Shown here piece after piece: positions 53,490 through 62,166 of a stretch of DNA of 64,000 bases; position 1 is the stretch's first letter, and each line of letters starts with the position of its first letter. Under the pieces are notes generated by a model that did no database searches, had not been told where the DNA came from, and was given only the letters and a program-made list of their open reading frames with translations. The translations under genes were made by a program, and so were the position numbers. This stretch comes from Lachnospiraceae bacterium (lineage in GTDB: Bacteria > Bacillota > Clostridia > Lachnospirales > Lachnospiraceae): positions 1 to 64,000 of the forward strand of contig JAUNAJ010000005.1 in the NCBI GenBank assembly GCA_030527645.1. Reading direction: 5' to 3'.

Positions 53490-53561
53490 CAAAGTCACTG
53501 CTGCGTACATATAATGAGACAACACAGTGGTTCATGAAGCTGTTTATGGATGAACAGCTTC
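53486..53561 (+). promoter_or_regulatory. Promoter and leader hairpin of the rhomboid-like gene
   Basis: TTGACA (53486-53491), 18 bp, TATAAT (53510-53515) overlaps the aroC stop. In the leader, GAAGCTGTT (53536-53544) pairs perfectly with AACAGCTTC (53553-53561). Confidence 0.75.
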
Positions 53562-53612
53562 TGATGCTGAAGAACTGCGGTGAATCAAATAATACGGAGA
53601 AGAGGTTTTTGC

Positions 53613-54515
53613 ATGAATTTTCTTAGAAAACTGGAACAGAAGATCGGGCGGTTCGCTATTTCCGGTCTGACCAGATATATCATTATCACCTATGTGATCG
53701 GATATGTTCTGGCGATTTTTGAGCAGCTGTACGGCTATAATATTCTCGGATTCCTGACGCTGAATCCGGAGGCGATTATCCATGGACAGATCTGGCGGCT
53801 TGTCACCTGGGTTTTGTGTCCTCCCGGCTCATTGAATATTTTTACCATACTTGTGTTGTTTTGCTACTATCAGCTTGGCACCATGCTGGAAAGAACCTGG
53901 GGAACCTTCCTTTACAATATATATATTTTTATGGGACTGATCTGCACTGTGATCGGTGCCTTTTTGATCATGCTCCTGCCCTATGGAAGGCTGATTTATT
54001 CCGCTGCCTGGGCTTCCGGCGTACAGATCTATTCCACCTATTATGTCAGTCTGTCTATCTTCCTTGGATTTGCCCTGACCTATCCGGAACAGACCATGCT
54101 TGTGTATATGATCATTCCGGTCAAGATCAAATACCTTGCGGTAGCGGATCTTGCGCTCCTGACCTATCAGTTGATCATCACCTTCAGAAGAAGTACAGCC
54201 AGTGGAATCATTACGCTCGTAATGATCGTCAGCTCACTGGCAGGAACACTGATCTACTATCTGCTGACGCGAAAGGGAAAGTGGAACTACGGATCCACCA
54301 GCCGAAGGCAGCATCAGAAACGGCATAAGGAATTCAAGCAGGCAGTCAGCCGCAGTCAAGTGGATGGTTCAGGAAAGATTTCCCGGCATAAGTGTGCGGT
54401 ATGCGGGCAGACGGAGCTGAGCAATCCGGATCTGGAGTTCCGATTCTGCTCCAAGTGCAACGGTAACTATGAGTATTGCCAGAACCATTTGTTCACACAT
54501 GAGCATATCAAATAA
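53613..54515 (+). CDS. Rhomboid-like membrane protein with C-terminal zinc ribbon, probably inactive
   Basis: 300 residues. The N-terminal two-thirds has about six membrane helices. HGQIWRLVTWVLCPPGSLNIF and LGTMLERTWGTFLYNIY match the rhomboid L1 loop and helix 2. The catalytic GxSG is not present at the expected place (AAWASG instead), and no catalytic histidine is clear, so proteolysis is doubtful. A basic linker leads to a CAVCG...FCSKC zinc ribbon (about 264-285), then CQNHLFTHEH. The ATG at 53613 follows AGAGG. It has its own promoter. Confidence 0.65.
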   Translation: MNFLRKLEQKIGRFAISGLTRYIIITYVIGYVLAIFEQLYGYNILGFLTLNPEAIIHGQIWRLVTWVLCPPGSLNIFTILVLFCYYQLGTMLERTWGTFLYNIYIFMGLICTVIGAFLIMLLPYGRLIYSAAWASGVQIYSTYYVSLSIFLGFALTYPEQTMLVYMIIPVKIKYLAVADLALLTYQLIITFRRSTASGIITLVMIVSSLAGTLIYYLLTRKGKWNYGSTSRRQHQKRHKEFKQAVSRSQVDGSGKISRHKCAVCGQTELSNPDLEFRFCSKCNGNYEYCQNHLFTHEHIK

Positions 54516-54553
54516 ACAGTTACGACTATTTATTAAACGCAATGCAAAAGCAG

Positions 54554-54612
54554 GTTACTCAATAGTATTGTAACAATTCAGATCTATGCGAATGCAGGCT
54601 CTGAACGGTTAC
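54554..54612. repeat. Dispersed repeat before pyk (27-bp repeat copy B plus GTTAC inverted repeat)
   Basis: GTTACTCAATA is followed by TATTGTAAC, an imperfect inverted repeat (54554-54574). Bases 54586-54612 then match 19464-19490 at 24 of 27 positions. Confidence 0.65.
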
Positions 54613-54646
54613 ATAATTTCACAATAAATTAAGACAGGACGTGTGT

Positions 54647-56080
54647 ATGATGAAAAGAACTAAGATTGTATGTACAATGGGACCGAACACAGATAATTCG
54701 AAGCTGCTGGAATCACTGGTGGATGCCGGAATGGATGTGGCCCGCTTTAATTTTTCCCATGGAAGCTATGAAGAGCATAAGGGACGTATGGATGAGCTGA
54801 AGAGGATCCGTCAGGAAAAAAAGATCCCGGTGGCTCTTCTCCTTGATACAAAAGGACCGGAGATCCGCACCGGTGTGCTGGAGGGCGGACAGAAGATCCA
54901 TTTGAATGAGGGGGATGAAATTACTCTGACTACTGCTGAGTGTACCGGCAATAAAGACAGGATCAGCATCAGCTATCAGGATCTTCCGAAGGATGTTGCT
55001 GTGGGCGGCACCATTCTGATCGATGATGGTTTGATCGGGCTGGAGATCCTCCATATCACTGACACAGATATCACCTGTAAAATAGTAAACGGCGGTGATC
55101 TGGGAGAGAGAAAGGGTGTCAATGTTCCGAATGTAAAGATCAATCTTCCGGCTCTGACAGAAAAGGATATCGCAGATATTCGCTTCGGTATCGAGCAGGA
55201 GATCGATTATATTGCAGTATCCTTTGTAAGAAAGGGTGATGATGTCAGAAAGGTTCGGGCTGTCCTGGAGCAGTATGGTGGACAGAATGTCAACATTATT
55301 TCAAAGATTGAGAACGCTGAGGGCGTAGATAATATCGATGAGATCATCGAGCTTTCAGACGGAATCATGGTTGCCAGAGGTGACCTAGGCGTGGAGATTC
55401 CCGCCTACGAGGTTCCCTATGTGCAGAAGGAGATTATCGCCAAGTGCAACCAGAAGAGTAAACCTGTCATTACAGCAACCCAGATGCTGGATTCTATGAT
55501 CCGCAATCCGAGACCGACCCGAGCAGAGGTTGGTGATGTGGCAAATGCAGTATATGACGGAACGGATGCTGTGATGCTTTCCGGCGAGACTGCCATGGGC
55601 AAATATCCCCTGGAGGCAGTCAACATGATGGCACAGATCGTTATGGAGGCGGAAAAACATCTGGATCATGAGGCATTCCGTTCTGATGAGAAGAGAAAGC
55701 ATCGTGTATCTACTGCAGTAGGTATTGCAGCTGTAAACCTGGCTGACAATATGAATGCGGCATGTATCTGTACGCCTACCATGAGCGGAAAGACTACTGT
55801 GACAATTTCTAATCTTCGTCCTTCTATTCCGATCCTTGCAGTAACACCGGATGAGGCGGTTAAGAGAAAACTCCAGCTGTACTGGGGCGTATACTCTGTT
55901 ACAGGATACATGGAGGATTCTACGGAGAATATCATCTCTCATGCTCTGTATATGATCACAAGAGAGAAACTGGTACAGTCCGGCGACATGGTTGTTTTCA
56001 CTGCCGGTGATCCCAAGACCAACGAAGTAAAGGATCAGGGCAATGCAACGAACATGCTGCAGGTCGTTCAGGTAAAATAA
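54647..56080 (+). CDS. pyk: Pyruvate kinase
   Basis: 477 residues. MKRTKIVCTMGPNTDNSKLL begins the A domain; LLLDTKGPEIRTG, the ISKIENAEGVDNIDEI active-site stretch and MVARGDLGVEIP all follow, then the C-terminal allosteric domain. It converts PEP and ADP to pyruvate and ATP. This is the short form without the extra C-terminal PEP-utiliser-like domain found in many Bacilli. Start ATG 54647 follows AGGA by 8 nt (ATG 54650 is also possible). Confidence 0.96.
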   Translation: MMKRTKIVCTMGPNTDNSKLLESLVDAGMDVARFNFSHGSYEEHKGRMDELKRIRQEKKIPVALLLDTKGPEIRTGVLEGGQKIHLNEGDEITLTTAECTGNKDRISISYQDLPKDVAVGGTILIDDGLIGLEILHITDTDITCKIVNGGDLGERKGVNVPNVKINLPALTEKDIADIRFGIEQEIDYIAVSFVRKGDDVRKVRAVLEQYGGQNVNIISKIENAEGVDNIDEIIELSDGIMVARGDLGVEIPAYEVPYVQKEIIAKCNQKSKPVITATQMLDSMIRNPRPTRAEVGDVANAVYDGTDAVMLSGETAMGKYPLEAVNMMAQIVMEAEKHLDHEAFRSDEKRKHRVSTAVGIAAVNLADNMNAACICTPTMSGKTTVTISNLRPSIPILAVTPDEAVKRKLQLYWGVYSVTGYMEDSTENIISHALYMITREKLVQSGDMVVFTAGDPKTNEVKDQGNATNMLQVVQVK

Positions 56081-56157
56081 CGAAAGAGCTGTTATTCGGG
56101 CGAGACTGGAAACAGAGTCTTTTCTGAATGCCTGAAGCAGCCGGAGAGGAAGTCGAT

Positions 56158-57426
56158 ATGAAAAAGCCGTTTGTGACAAAAGAAAAACTGGAGGAGATCA
56201 TCAAAGAGATCCCCACCCCTTTTCATCTTTACGATGAAAAGGGAATTCGTGATAATGCTGCTGCGTTGAAGGAAGCATTTTCCTGGAATAAGGGTTTCCG
56301 GGAGTATTTTGCAGTCAAAGCAACACCAACTCCCGCTCTTATCAAGATCCTTGCGGAGTACGGATACGGGTGTGATTGTTCATCCCTGACTGAGCTGATG
56401 CTTTCTGAAGCGATGGGCATTACCGGAGATAAGATCATGTTCTCCTCGAATGTTACACCTGCTGAGGAATATGTGAAATGTGCACAGTTGAATGGTATCA
56501 TCAATCTGGATGATATCACACATATTGATTTCCTTGAAAAAACGCTCGGTACCATTCCGAAGAAGATCAGCTGCCGCTATAATCCCGGTGGAACGTTTAC
56601 TATTACCAATGACATTATGGACAATCCCGGTGATGCAAAATACGGCATGACCACGGAACAGCTGTTTGAGGCCTTCAGGATCCTGAAGGAAAAGGGTGTA
56701 GAGGAATTCGGCCTTCATGCGTTCCTGTGCAGCAACACGGTAACCAATGAGTATTATCCCATGCTGGCGAAAGTTCTCTTTGAGACGGCAGTGAGACTGA
56801 AAGAAGAGACCGGTGCACACATTACCTTCATTAATCTGTCCGGTGGAGTGGGTATTCCCTACAGACCGGATCAGGAACCCAATGATATCCGGGTGATCGG
56901 AGAGGGTGTGCACAGAGTATACGATGAAGTACTTGCTCCTGCAGGCATGGATGATGTGGCAATTTACACAGAGCTGGGACGTTTTATGATGGGCCCCTAC
57001 GGCGGTCTCGTAACTACAGCAGTTCATGAGAAACACATCCACAAGGAGTATATCGGAGTGGATGCCTGTGCTGCAAATCTGATGCGTCCTGCGATCTACG
57101 GTGCTTACCATCATATCACAGTAATGGGAAAAGAGGATGAGTCCTGTGATCACAGGTATGATGTGACCGGTTCTCTCTGTGAAAACAGTGATAAATTTGC
57201 CATTGACCGGATGCTTCCGAAGATCGACAGAGGGGATATCCTTTTTATCCATGATACGGGAGCTCACGGCTTCTCCATGGGCTATAATTATAACGGGAGA
57301 CTCTGGTCCGCAGAGGTGCTTCTGAAGAGTGACGGCAGCTTTGAGCAGATCCGCCGCAGACAGGAACCGAAGGATTACTTCGCAACACTGGACGGAACAC
57401 CGGAATATAAGAAAATGTTTGGGTGA
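56158..57426 (+). CDS. lysA: Diaminopimelate decarboxylase-like PLP enzyme
   Basis: 422 residues, fold-type III PLP barrel plus beta domain. The PLP lysine lies in FAVKATPTP (about Lys50), and the phosphate-binding loop in LSGGVGIPYRP. The C-terminal active-site region reads DACAANLMRPAIYGAYHHI. This layout fits LysA, which makes lysine from meso-diaminopimelate, but the family also includes related amino-acid and carboxynorspermidine decarboxylases. The ATG at 56158 follows GGAGAGGA. It is 77 bp after pyk with no terminator between. Confidence 0.8.
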   Translation: MKKPFVTKEKLEEIIKEIPTPFHLYDEKGIRDNAAALKEAFSWNKGFREYFAVKATPTPALIKILAEYGYGCDCSSLTELMLSEAMGITGDKIMFSSNVTPAEEYVKCAQLNGIINLDDITHIDFLEKTLGTIPKKISCRYNPGGTFTITNDIMDNPGDAKYGMTTEQLFEAFRILKEKGVEEFGLHAFLCSNTVTNEYYPMLAKVLFETAVRLKEETGAHITFINLSGGVGIPYRPDQEPNDIRVIGEGVHRVYDEVLAPAGMDDVAIYTELGRFMMGPYGGLVTTAVHEKHIHKEYIGVDACAANLMRPAIYGAYHHITVMGKEDESCDHRYDVTGSLCENSDKFAIDRMLPKIDRGDILFIHDTGAHGFSMGYNYNGRLWSAEVLLKSDGSFEQIRRRQEPKDYFATLDGTPEYKKMFG

Positions 57427-57485
57427 GTTGAAAGCTGTTTCCCTGCAGGTGAACGTGCATTTGGGAAAAAATTTCTGAATAAAGC

Positions 57486-57514
57486 AAAAAGAACGTCCGT
57501 TGGACGTTCTTTTT
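57486..57514. terminator. Terminator of the lysA-like gene
   Basis: AAAAAGAACGTCC and GGACGTTCTTTTT pair over 13 bp with a GTT loop, with A and T runs on either side. Confidence 0.92.
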
Positions 57515-57529
57515 GTATGCATGGCAGGA

Positions 57530-57561
57530 AAAATCCCGGGAATGGAAGTTCCCGGGATTTT
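57530..57561 (-). terminator. Terminator of tRNA-Leu
   Basis: AAAATCCCGGGAA (57530-57542) pairs with TTCCCGGGATTTT (57549-57561). It lies 19 bp past the 3' end of the tRNA on its strand. Confidence 0.85.
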
Positions 57562-57579
57562 CAGAGTTGTAAAACCAAA

Positions 57580-57663
57580 TGCCGGCTGCGGGACTTGAAC
57601 CCGCACGACGTTGCCGCCAACAGATTTTGAGTCTGCCTCGTCTGCCAATTCCGACAAGCCGGC
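57580..57663 (-). tRNA. tRNA-Leu (anticodon CAA)
   Basis: On the minus strand an 84-nt tRNA begins with acceptor arm GCCGGCT (57663-57657) and ends in AGCCGGC plus discriminator A (57580). The anticodon loop CTCAAAA sits in a CAGA/TCTG stem, giving CAA, which reads UUG. A long variable arm and GGGTTCAAGTCCC T-arm fit tRNA-Leu. CCA is not encoded. A terminator follows. Confidence 0.95.
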
Positions 57664-57723
57664 CTGTCTAGTAAGCACATTCATTCTAGCACACCGGTGC
57701 CCGTAGTGCAAGTTTTTTGTTAA

Positions 57724-57776
57724 GCTGTTCCCCGGTTACTGTGCATGGATGGGAGGTTCCCCGTGAACTGTAACAC
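57724..57776. repeat. Dispersed intergenic palindromic element
   Basis: TTCCCCGGTTACTGTGC, then GGATGGGAGGTTCC, then CCGTGAACTGTAAC. GGTTAC and GTAAC ends face each other. The remainder of the gap 57664-57934 holds no gene. Confidence 0.65.
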
Positions 57777-57934
57777 CATATACTTTGCTTTTTTCTTGTG
57801 ATTCTGAGTGAATATGCGTATAATGTTATGATGAACTAACTGCTTAGAAACCAGAAGCCGGATCTCACAGAGTCCAATCGGGATTCAACCGGAACTTTTG
57901 TTCAACGGATAGTGAGTGATTACGGGGCTGTTAA

Positions 57935-58366
57935 ATGACAGAGGCAAAGACGAGGTTGTATAGAACTATGAAAAGACAAACTGTTCGAGGTGATGTTTTC
58001 CTCATTGGATTGTTGATCCTGGCAGGGCTGCTGATTGGATTGGTACTGCTGCTTACAAAAAATGACGGAACATATGTCGAGATCCGTGTGACGGGGGCGG
58101 AGACCAGACGGATTCCTCTCTCTGAATCCGGTTCCTACGAGATTGAAGGTGTGAACGGCACCAATGTACTGGTGATTGAGAATGGCCGGGCTCATATGGA
58201 GGAGGCCAGCTGTCCTGACGGTGTTTGCATGGGGATGGGAGAAATCGACACCTCCGGTCAGTCTATTATCTGCCTTCCCAATGAGATCGTGGTTGTGGTC
58301 ATGGACGCGTCTTCGGGTGAGGAGGAGTCCGATATCGATGCAGTTACAGGAGGAAAACAGTCATGA
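57935..58366 (+). CDS. NusG domain II-containing membrane-anchored protein
   Basis: 143 residues. One membrane helix (about 22-42) is followed by a small exported beta domain of the NusG-II family (VEIRVTGAETRRIPLSESG), with a CPDGVC cysteine pair (about 93-98). Such genes are usually paired with a Gx transporter gene, as here, where the two overlap by 4 bp. The function is not established. The start is uncertain: ATG 57935 has a weak ribosome site, and ATG 57968 is an alternative. Confidence 0.8.
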   Translation: MTEAKTRLYRTMKRQTVRGDVFLIGLLILAGLLIGLVLLLTKNDGTYVEIRVTGAETRRIPLSESGSYEIEGVNGTNVLVIENGRAHMEEASCPDGVCMGMGEIDTSGQSIICLPNEIVVVVMDASSGEEESDIDAVTGGKQS

Positions 58367-58878
58367 ACAGCAGAACGCAAAAGACTGCCGTTTACGGTAT
58401 GCTGATAGCGCTTGCAATGATTCTGAGTTATGTGGAAGCACAGGTCCCTGCATTTTTTGCAGTTCCGGGAATGAAGCTTGGGCTCACGAACATTGTCGTT
58501 CTGTATGCACTTTACAGAATTGGCTTCAAGAGCGCCTTTTTTATTAACCTTTTAAGAATCCTGCTGGTAGGCATTCTGTTTGGTACCGGTATGAGCCTTG
58601 CCTTCAGCCTGGCGGGCGGACTTCTCAGTACTATGGTGATGATGCTTCTGAAAAAGACAGGAAGATTTCAGATGTTCACCGTCAGTCTGGCGGGGGGGAT
58701 CACACACAATATCGGTCAGATCCTTGTGGCAATGCTGCTGCTGCAGACTACTGCCATTGGATGGTATCTGCTGATCCTCTGGTTCTCCGGCCTTGGTTCC
58801 GGTCTTGTAATCGGACTGATCTGCGGAGAACTGATGAAGCATCTGGATAAGACAAAGATTGAGGGAATGCCGCGATGA
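58363..58878 (+). CDS. Gx transporter family membrane protein
   Basis: 171 residues with about five membrane helices. MLIALAMILSYVEAQVP and PGMKLGLTNIVVLYALYRIG are the signature of this family, sometimes annotated as heptaprenyl diphosphate synthase component I. It resembles ECF-type substrate-binding membrane subunits, so uptake of a small molecule such as a vitamin or quinone precursor is plausible but unproven. The start overlaps the NusG-II gene by ATGA. Confidence 0.82.
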   Translation: MNSRTQKTAVYGMLIALAMILSYVEAQVPAFFAVPGMKLGLTNIVVLYALYRIGFKSAFFINLLRILLVGILFGTGMSLAFSLAGGLLSTMVMMLLKKTGRFQMFTVSLAGGITHNIGQILVAMLLLQTTAIGWYLLILWFSGLGSGLVIGLICGELMKHLDKTKIEGMPR

Positions 58879-58944
58879 TTGTAATTTCACACGTGATGTG
58901 GTATCATAAATTGTCGCGGATCACAAAATGAAAGAGGTAAGATT

Positions 58945-59403
58945 ATGAATAAAGTAATTTTAATGGGAAGACTGACAAGAGAGCCGGATATTCGTTATTC
59001 TGCCGGAGAAAATGCAACTGCGGTAGCAAGATATACACTGGCTGTTGACCGCCGGTTCAGAAGAGACGGAGAGCAGACAGCGGATTTTATCGGATGCGTA
59101 GCATTCGGAAGACAGGCAGAATTTGCAGAAAAATACTTACATCAGGGAACAAAGATTGCTGTTACCGGAAGAATTCAGACCGGTTCCTATACGAATCGTG
59201 AAGGACAGAAGGTATATACAACCGATGTAGTAGTGGAGGAGCAGGAGTTTGCTGAGAGCAAAGGGGCTTCTCAGGAAAACAGCGGCTTTGGAGGAGGAGC
59301 ATCCTATCAGCGCCAGAGCGCACCGGCACCGGCTTCCACCGGTTCACCGGATGGCTTTATGAATATTCCGGATGGAATTGACGAAGAGCTTCCTTTTAAT
59401 TAA
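58945..59403 (+). CDS. ssb: Single-stranded DNA-binding protein
   Basis: 152 residues. MNKVILMGRLTREPDIRYS and IGCVAFGRQAEFAEKYLHQG are the OB-fold signature. A Gly/Ser/Gln-rich flexible tail ends in the acidic tip GIDEELPFN, which recruits partner proteins. It protects single-stranded DNA in replication and repair. It has its own ribosome site and is followed by a strong hairpin before gdpP. Confidence 0.95.
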   Translation: MNKVILMGRLTREPDIRYSAGENATAVARYTLAVDRRFRRDGEQTADFIGCVAFGRQAEFAEKYLHQGTKIAVTGRIQTGSYTNREGQKVYTTDVVVEEQEFAESKGASQENSGFGGGASYQRQSAPAPASTGSPDGFMNIPDGIDEELPFN

Positions 59404-59438
59404 GTGTAAACTTTCTACAAATTGAGAGGTTGGATCTC

Positions 59439-59471
59439 AGCCCGGAAGGTTCTGTCGGACTTCCCGGGCTG
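59439..59471 (+). promoter_or_regulatory. Hairpin between ssb and gdpP
   Basis: CAGCCCGGAAG (59439-59449) pairs with CTTCCCGGGCTG (59460-59471). No T run follows, and the gdpP ATG is 8 nt downstream. The only purine-rich ribosome-site candidate (GAGAGG, 59424-59429) is on the far side of the hairpin. Confidence 0.65.
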
Positions 59472-59478
59472 AATTCAG

Positions 59479-61548
59479 ATGGTGCAATATATGAACGGTT
59501 CAAATAATATTCGCTTGAAAGGGTATTTACACAATTACCTGGTAGGGCCGCTGCTTTTAACGGCTCTTCTGATTCTTCTGAATATCCTGATGTATATGCT
59601 GGATGCTAACGCGGGCTTTCTCATGAGCTGCGGACTGCTTCTGTATATACTCCTTTCTGTGTCATACTATTATACAAAGAAAAATGCGGTTCTCAATGAA
59701 CTGGTTACCTTCGCGGCACAATATGGCCAGGTGCAGAAACAGCTGATCATGGATCTGGAACTGCCCTATGCGATTCTGGATGGAACAGGACACTTTCTGT
59801 GGTTTAATAAGGGTTTTGCCGAGGTGATCAACAAGGACAGCAAAGTCTATCATAAGTCAATTTCAGCTGTTTTTCCGGACCTCGGAACAGATCGGTTTCC
59901 GAAGGAGAACGGAGAAGATGATTATTATTTTCATCTGGAGGACAGAGACTTCAGGGTTCATGTAAAAACAATATCCATTGATTCGATGATCGACAATTCG
60001 GAGGTGTTGGAACGGACCGGGGACATACATGCGTCTATGTATGCGGTATATCTGTTTGAGGAAACAGAACTGAATTTTTATGTCCGCAAAAGTGAAGAAG
60101 AGGTGATGGTCAGTGCTGTTATCTATCTGGATAATTATGATGAAGCGCTGGAAAGTGTAGAAGAAGTCCGCCGTTCTCTTATGATTGCACTGATCGACAG
60201 GAAGATCACAAAATATTTTAATGACCTGGATTGTGTGGTAAAAAAATATGAAAAGGATAAGTATTATGTATCTATGACTGCACAGTCTCTGGAAGAGCTG
60301 AAAACAAGAAGGTTCAATATTCTGGAAGAGGTCAAAACGGTCAATATCGGCAATGATATGTCTATGACCATCAGCATGGGAATCGGAACTAACAGCGGTT
60401 CCTACGTAAAGGATGCGGAATATGCACGGATCGCCATTGATCTGGCTCTCGGACGGGGCGGCGATCAGGTAGTGCTTCGTGACGGGGACAGGATCTCCTA
60501 CTTTGGAGGCAAGTCCATGGCGATGGAAAAGAGCACACGTGTAAAAGCTCGAGTAAAGGCCCATGCACTGAAGGAGTTCATGGACAGTACGGATAAAGTA
60601 ATGGTGATGGGACACCAGATCACGGATGTGGATTCTTTCGGTGCAGCGATCGGAATATACAGAGCGGCGAGAACCCTGAATAAGAAGGCATATGTGGTGG
60701 TAGATATGCAGAGTACATCGGTGGCACCGCTGATGGAGGGGTTTCTGGAGAATCCTGATTATGAGGAGGATATGTTCCTGAACTGCCAGCAGGCTGTGGA
60801 ATATATGGATAAAGACACCATGCTGGTGGTTGTGGACACGAACCGCCCCAGCTATACAGAATGTCCGCAGCTGCTTGAAATGTCTGAGACCATCGTAGTT
60901 CTGGATCACCACCGGCAGACCGATGAGGTGATACAGAATACGGTTCTGTCTTATATTGAGCCCTATGCTTCCTCTGCATCAGAAATGGTTGCAGAAATTC
61001 TGCAATATTTTGCAGAAGTTCCTGTGATAAAAAATATTGAGGCGGATGCAATCTATGCCGGCATTATGATCGATACCGACAATTTCGTTCAGAAAACCGG
61101 TGTGCGTACATTTGAAGCGGCCGCTTATCTGAGAAGCTGCGGTGCGGATGTAACCAGAGTACGGAAGCTGTTCCGGGAGGAACTGCCTGCTTATAAGGCA
61201 AAGGGACAGGCAATCGCCAATGCAGAAGTCTTTCGGGAACATTATGTTATATCGGAATGCTCAGCGGGGGATCTGGACAGTCCTACCATCATTGGGGCAA
61301 AGGCAGCGAATGGTCTGCTGAATGTGAAAGGAGTAAAGGCATCCTTTGTTCTCACGGAATATCAGGATAAGATATTTGTCAGTGCCAGGGCTATTGATGA
61401 AGTCAATGTACAGCTGGTAATGGAACGTATGGGAGGCGGCGGACATCTCAATATCGCGGGCTGTCAGCTGGTTGGATATACAATGGAAAATGCGAAAGAA
61501 TATCTGAGAACTGTTCTTGGAGAAATGCTGGACGGAGGGGAAATCTGA
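59479..61548 (+). CDS. gdpP: Cyclic-di-AMP phosphodiesterase GdpP
   Basis: 689 residues. Two N-terminal membrane helices (about 18-60) lead to a PAS-like domain (about 80-180) and a degenerate GGDEF domain (about 180-310). The DHH phosphoesterase part has GHQITDVDSFG, VVVDTNRPSY and LDHHR, then the DHHA1 part with MGGGGHLNIAG. It degrades c-di-AMP, the second messenger for potassium and osmotic balance and cell-wall homeostasis. The gdpP-rplI-dnaB order is typical of Firmicutes. The start has no close ribosome site; ATG 59491 is an alternative. Confidence 0.93.
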   Translation: MVQYMNGSNNIRLKGYLHNYLVGPLLLTALLILLNILMYMLDANAGFLMSCGLLLYILLSVSYYYTKKNAVLNELVTFAAQYGQVQKQLIMDLELPYAILDGTGHFLWFNKGFAEVINKDSKVYHKSISAVFPDLGTDRFPKENGEDDYYFHLEDRDFRVHVKTISIDSMIDNSEVLERTGDIHASMYAVYLFEETELNFYVRKSEEEVMVSAVIYLDNYDEALESVEEVRRSLMIALIDRKITKYFNDLDCVVKKYEKDKYYVSMTAQSLEELKTRRFNILEEVKTVNIGNDMSMTISMGIGTNSGSYVKDAEYARIAIDLALGRGGDQVVLRDGDRISYFGGKSMAMEKSTRVKARVKAHALKEFMDSTDKVMVMGHQITDVDSFGAAIGIYRAARTLNKKAYVVVDMQSTSVAPLMEGFLENPDYEEDMFLNCQQAVEYMDKDTMLVVVDTNRPSYTECPQLLEMSETIVVLDHHRQTDEVIQNTVLSYIEPYASSASEMVAEILQYFAEVPVIKNIEADAIYAGIMIDTDNFVQKTGVRTFEAAAYLRSCGADVTRVRKLFREELPAYKAKGQAIANAEVFREHYVISECSAGDLDSPTIIGAKAANGLLNVKGVKASFVLTEYQDKIFVSARAIDEVNVQLVMERMGGGGHLNIAGCQLVGYTMENAKEYLRTVLGEMLDGGEI

Positions 61549-61634
61549 TCTGTTTGTACAGCAGAGAGTACAGGATTCAGGCAGCAGGAGCGGTCTTGTG
61601 ATACATTGAAGCAAAAATTAAAAGGAGAAATACT

Positions 61635-62081
61635 ATGAAAGTTATTTTGCTGGAGGACGTAAAGTCTCTTGGAAAAAAAGGTACCATCGTAAATGTAAGT
61701 GACGGATATGCAAGGAATATGCTGCTTCCGAAAAAGCTTGGCGTTGAAGCTACACCGAAAAATCTGAATGATCTGAAGCTGCAGAAAAAGCATGAGGAAA
61801 AGGTGGCTCAGGAAATTCTCGATGCTGCAAAGGAACTGGCGGTAAAGGTAGAACAGGGTGAGGTCCTTGTCTCCATTAAAACCGGTGAAGGCGGAAGAGT
61901 ATTCGGTTCGGTATCTGCAAAAGAGATTGCTGAGGCTGCAAAGGAGCAGCTCTCTCTGGATCTTGATAAGAAAAAAATTCAGCTGGACGGACCGATCCGT
62001 GAACTGGGTGTTCGGGAGGTGCCGGTGAAGCTGCATCCGCAGGTGACAGCAAAATTGAAAGTAAAGGTGAAGGAGGCCTGA
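61635..62081 (+). CDS. rplI: 50S ribosomal protein L9
   Basis: 148 residues. [20 protein letters not shown] and the [18 protein letters not shown] stretch form the conserved N-domain. A long helix and a C-terminal RNA-binding domain follow. It is a large-subunit protein affecting frame maintenance. AAAGGAG lies 8 nt before its ATG. It is followed by a small hairpin (62106-62125) and dnaB. Confidence 0.97.
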   Translation: MKVILLEDVKSLGKKGTIVNVSDGYARNMLLPKKLGVEATPKNLNDLKLQKKHEEKVAQEILDAAKELAVKVEQGEVLVSIKTGEGGRVFGSVSAKEIAEAAKEQLSLDLDKKKIQLDGPIRELGVREVPVKLHPQVTAKLKVKVKEA

Positions 62082-62105
62082 CAGGGCCTGAGGCAGACCT
62101 TGGAG

Positions 62106-62130
62106 GCACCCGCTTGTGCGGGTGCTTTCC
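62106..62130 (+). terminator. Weak terminator-like hairpin between rplI and dnaB
   Basis: GCACCCGC (62106-62113) pairs with GCGGGTGC (62118-62125), followed by TTTCCGTTTT. It is probably partial, allowing some read-through to dnaB. Confidence 0.6.
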
Positions 62131-62166
62131 GTTTTGTGCAGACTTTGCAGGAAAGGAGAGACAGTT

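Noticed and set aside
56380-57711. 443-codon minus-strand open frame
   Set aside because: Its N-terminus is translated tRNA-Leu sequence and the rest is antisense to the lysA-like gene.
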